Assembly: GCA_002498285.1 (NCBI GenBank)
Contig: DAGU01000016.1
Coordinates: forward strand, 1 to 16,230
DNA: 16,230 nt
Direction: 5' to 3'
Source: Methanomassiliicoccus sp. UBA386
Lineage (GTDB): Archaea; Thermoplasmatota; Thermoplasmata; Methanomassiliicoccales; Methanomassiliicoccaceae
The position numbers were made by a program, and so were the translations under genes. This document shows positions 14,026 to 16,230 of the stretch, piece by piece; position 1 is the stretch's first letter, and each line of letters begins with the position of its first letter. The notes under the pieces were generated by a model. The model was not told the origin of the DNA and made no database searches. It was given only the letters and a program-made list of their open reading frames with translations.

Positions 14026-14970
14026 ATCACGGGAGAGAAGGTCTGGTTCGATGGTGTCCTAGTGGCGCCGCGGGACGCCAAGGTCTCGCTCATGTCACAC
14101 GGGCTCCACTATGGTGGGGGGGTGTTCGAAGGCCTAAGGGCGTACGACACGCCATGGGGGAAGAGCGTGTTCCGGCTGGAGGACCACATGCATCGGTTCA
14201 TGGAATCGGCCAAGTTCCTGCGGCTCAAGCTGGAATATGATCATGAGGAGCTGTGCGAGGCAGTTCGGTCGGTGGTCAAGGCCAACGGGCCACATGCCGA
14301 TTACATACGCCCCATAGCGTTCTACGGCGCGTCGCCAAACCTGAGCATGAACCCTCAGGGCGTTCCGACCCATGTCGCCGTGGTCACGGTGCACATGGGC
14401 TCGTATATAGGCGACAGGCAGGTGCGGGAGGGGATGGACGCCATCACCTCATCATGGGAGAAGCCCTCCAACCGCGCCACCTCGCTGATGGCCAAGGTAT
14501 GCGGCAACTATGTCAACTCCACCCTGGCCAAGTACGAGGCCGCTCAGGCCGGAGCGGACGAGGCCATCATGCTGAACGGCAATGGGACCGTGGCTGAGGG
14601 GACGGGGGAGAACATATTTATCGTTAGGAACGGCAGCATCGCCACCCCCGATCTCGCCTCCGGCGTGCTGGAAGGGGTCACTCGCGACACCGTGATCAAG
14701 CTGGCCCGGGCGGCGGGCTATGAGGTGGAGGAGCGCCCGATCACCCGAGGTGAGCTGATGGTGTCCCAAGAGGTGTTCATGACCGGCACAGCGGCCGAGA
14801 TCGTGCCCGTGCGCGCCATCGACGGCGTTCCGGTCGGCAGCGGAAGGCCCGGTCCAGTGACGCAGCAGATGCAGAGCCTGTACCGTGACGCGGCCAGGGG
14901 AGAGGATGCTCGCTTCACGAACTGGCTAGACCTGCCCGAGGGAACGCACCTGGAGATGCTGAAGGCTTGA
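14026..14970 (+). CDS. ilvE: Branched-chain amino-acid aminotransferase (IlvE-type, PLP fold IV); start codon unusual
   Basis: PLP enzyme that interconverts branched-chain amino acids and their 2-oxoacids with glutamate/2-oxoglutarate. Family blocks are VWFDG, VSLMSHGLHYGGGVFEGLRAY, IRPIAFYGA, AKVCGNYVNSTLAKYEA (the Lys at nt 14494 is the predicted PLP Lys), EGTGENIFIVRNG and GVLEGVTRDTVI. The length from 14026 is 314 aa, close to E. coli IlvE. The conserved N-terminal TGEKVWFDGVLV lies upstream of the first GTG (14062), so the true start is likely near 14026, where the codon is ATC eight bases after GGAGGAGG. A single C-to-G change would make it ATG. If only GTG 14062 is used, the protein has 302 aa and loses this strand. 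D-amino-acid transaminase is a less likely alternative. Confidence 0.88.
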   Translation: MTGEKVWFDGVLVAPRDAKVSLMSHGLHYGGGVFEGLRAYDTPWGKSVFRLEDHMHRFMESAKFLRLKLEYDHEELCEAVRSVVKANGPHADYIRPIAFYGASPNLSMNPQGVPTHVAVVTVHMGSYIGDRQVREGMDAITSSWEKPSNRATSLMAKVCGNYVNSTLAKYEAAQAGADEAIMLNGNGTVAEGTGENIFIVRNGSIATPDLASGVLEGVTRDTVIKLARAAGYEVEERPITRGELMVSQEVFMTGTAAEIVPVRAIDGVPVGSGRPGPVTQQMQSLYRDAARGEDARFTNWLDLPEGTHLEMLKA

Positions 14971-14989
14971 ATCAAAATATGGCAAAAGC

Positions 14990-14998
14990 ATAAAATAA
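14990..14998 (+). promoter_or_regulatory. TATA-like box for rubrerythrin
   Basis: ATAAAATAA is centred about 32 nt before ATG 15026, in the AT-rich 55-nt gap. Confidence 0.45.
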
Positions 14999-15025
14999 TC
15001 AGGTTGCGGTGAATAGACGTTCAAT

Positions 15026-15529
15026 ATGACCGCCACAGATAACAATCTACAGGCCGCCTTCGCTGGCGAGTCGCAGGCGAACAGGAAGTACCTCGCATAC
15101 GCCAAGAAGGCTGACGAGGAAGGAATGCACCAGGTAGCCAAGCTGTTCCGCGCCGCCGCCGAGGCCGAGACCGTGCACGCCCATGCCCACCTCAAGGTGA
15201 TGAAGGGAGTGGGGACGACGGCCGACAACCTTAAGGACGCCATCAGCGGGGAGAACCATGAGCACACCTCCATGTACCCCGGCTTCATCGAGACGGCCAG
15301 GGCGGAGGGCAACAAGGAAGCGGCGCGCTCGTTCTCCCTGGCCAACGCCGTGGAGAAGATCCACGAGGGCCTGTACAAGGTCGCTGCGGAAGCTGTCTCC
15401 TCGGGCAAGGACCTCCCGGCCAAGAAGCTGTATCTCTGCCCGGTGTGCGGCAACATCGAGGAGGGGGAGGCGCCGGACATGTGCAAGGTCTGCGGGGCGC
15501 CGGGCTCTTCGTTCGAAGAGGTTAACTGA
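15026..15529 (+). CDS. rbr: Rubrerythrin
   Basis: Non-haem iron peroxidase that reduces hydrogen peroxide to water in the cytosol of anaerobes, taking electrons from rubredoxin or a related donor. The protein has 167 aa. The N-terminal four-helix ferritin-like domain carries the diiron ligands: E15 in GESQANRKY, E48-x-x-H51 and E110-x-x-H113. The C-terminal rubredoxin-like domain has its Fe(Cys)4 pairs in CPVCGN (138-143) and CKVCGAP (153-159). All expected ligands are visible, so it should be active. It is slightly shorter than the classic 190-aa clostridial form but usual for archaeal proteins. An AT-rich box upstream suggests its own promoter with a very short leader. The neighbouring PorC subunit points to an anaerobe with oxygen-sensitive enzymes to protect. 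Confidence 0.95.
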   Translation: MTATDNNLQAAFAGESQANRKYLAYAKKADEEGMHQVAKLFRAAAEAETVHAHAHLKVMKGVGTTADNLKDAISGENHEHTSMYPGFIETARAEGNKEAARSFSLANAVEKIHEGLYKVAAEAVSSGKDLPAKKLYLCPVCGNIEEGEAPDMCKVCGAPGSSFEEVN

Positions 15530-15540
15530 GCACCCACTTG

Positions 15541-15548
15541 CATATAGG
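15541..15548 (+). promoter_or_regulatory. TATA-like box for the porC-like gene
   Basis: CATATAGG is centred about 29 nt before ATG 15573 and starts 11 nt after the rubrerythrin stop. It supports a leaderless start at 15573 rather than the out-of-frame ATG at 15563. Confidence 0.5.
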
Positions 15549-15572
15549 GGCGCCGCGCAAGCATGTTCCAGC

Positions 15573-16230
15573 ATGTATGAGATCAGGCTCCACGGCCGGG
15601 GAGGGCAGGGGGCGGTCATGGCCGCCCAGACCCTGGCCGACGCGGCCGTAAGGGCCGGCTTCCATGCCCAGGCGTTCCCCTACTTCGGGGCGGAGAGGCG
15701 AGGCGCTCCTGTTCAAGCGTTCGCCCGCATCGACCGCCGGAAGATACGCATCAAGAGCCAGGTGTACGAGCCCGATCTCGTCGTGGTCCTGGACGCCTCG
15801 CTGTTCGAGCTGGAGCCGGTGACCGAGGGACTGAAGGAAGGCGGCCGTCTGGCCGTTAACACCACCCTGCGTCCGGAGGAGCTGGAGATCGGGGAGGGGG
15901 CGGAAGCGCTCACTGCCACGGCCGATGCCACCTCCATCGCGCTGGAGTCGCTGAAGGTGCCCATCGTGAACACCGCCATGCTGGGCGTTCTTTGCAGGGT
16001 GCAAGATCTGGTGCCCATAGAGACGGTGATGGAAGCGATCCAGGAGCGCTTCGGCGAAAAGCTGGGCGCACTGGCTGGCAGGGCCAACGCCCAGTCGGCA
16101 TGGAGGGCCTACGACTCGGCGGTGGTGGGCACCGCATCCGGCAAGCGCCGCATCGCCCGCGCCGGGGAGTGGAGGCCTGCCTGGAACGAGATGCCGGCCG
16201 GGCCCTCGCTGCCGTCGGCGACGATCGACG
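15573..16230 (+). CDS. porC: 2-oxoacid:ferredoxin oxidoreductase gamma subunit (PorC-like), cut off by the window end
   Basis: Part of an oxidoreductase that converts a 2-oxoacid (pyruvate in the best-known case) and CoA to acyl-CoA, CO2 and reduced ferredoxin. MYEIRLHGRGGQGAVMAAQT carries the glycine-rich signature of the gamma domain, then FPYFGAERRGAPVQAFARI, DLVVVLDASLFE and VPIVNTAMLGVL follow as in PorC. At least 219 codons are present with no stop, while stand-alone PorC is usually 175-190 aa. The tail after about residue 195 (GEWRPAWNEMPAGPSLPSAT) resembles the linker leading to the delta (ferredoxin) subunit, so a gamma-delta fusion is likely but not shown. Pyruvate or another 2-oxoacid as substrate cannot be separated from this piece. 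It probably heads an operon with alpha and beta beyond the window. Confidence 0.88.
   Translation, partial: MYEIRLHGRGGQGAVMAAQTLADAAVRAGFHAQAFPYFGAERRGAPVQAFARIDRRKIRIKSQVYEPDLVVVLDASLFELEPVTEGLKEGGRLAVNTTLRPEELEIGEGAEALTATADATSIALESLKVPIVNTAMLGVLCRVQDLVPIETVMEAIQERFGEKLGALAGRANAQSAWRAYDSAVVGTASGKRRIARAGEWRPAWNEMPAGPSLPSATID

Noticed and set aside
1..16230. tRNA, rRNA, CRISPR arrays or integrase attachment sites
   Set aside because: I looked in the gaps and saw no cloverleaf, no regularly spaced repeats and no integrase gene. I cannot run a covariance-model search.

Overview
The window reads as chromosomal DNA of a high-GC archaeon. Most genes have an archaeal TATA-like box about 22-29 nt before the start codon and no Shine-Dalgarno site, which is the pattern of leaderless transcripts. 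The gene content is archaeal: a Cdc48/VAT ATPase, an archaeal DUF89 protein, Dpm1-like and GT-C glycosyltransferases, and a PorC-type 2-oxoacid:ferredoxin oxidoreductase subunit. A GC-rich member of the Thermoplasmata, possibly Methanomassiliicoccales, fits best. That placement is inference, since no rRNA or lineage-diagnostic gene is present.

Layout. 1-2211 (-) is a two-domain Cdc48 AAA+ ATPase, divergent from a DUF89 protein (2293-3156, +). 3157-3794 has no intact gene; it is poorer in GC and holds a decayed TnpB C-terminus on the minus strand. A sugar-1-phosphate nucleotidylyltransferase (3795-4871) and an EamA transporter (4915-5784) follow. The transporter converges with a tandem-ACT protein (5781-6173, -). 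From 6250 to 11432 lies a surface-glycan block: a GT2 enzyme, a GT-C-type membrane protein and an unrecognised membrane-anchored protein in one operon; a Dpm1-like GT2 on the opposite strand; and a further GT2.

11639-13957 is a polar amino-acid ABC transporter in the order binding protein, permease, ATPase. After it come a branched-chain-type aminotransferase (14026-14970), rubrerythrin (15026-15529) and the start of a PorC-like subunit that runs off the window. Amino-acid uptake, transamination and oxidation of 2-oxoacids could form one metabolic theme. Each of these units has its own promoter-like site, so co-regulation is only a suggestion.

The most notable signal is an in-frame TAG at codon 101 of the ABC binding protein (11939-11941). 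The remaining 175 sense codons are intact and match the family. This may be pyrrolysine or another form of amber readthrough, a recent nonsense mutation, or a sequence error. TAG also ends four of the 15 complete genes here, so it is a normal stop as well. Other points: the aminotransferase has a strong Shine-Dalgarno site but no ATG, GTG or TTG at the expected place; Cdc48 carries a 65-nt exact internal repeat; and Cdc48 ends in an HbYX-type tail.
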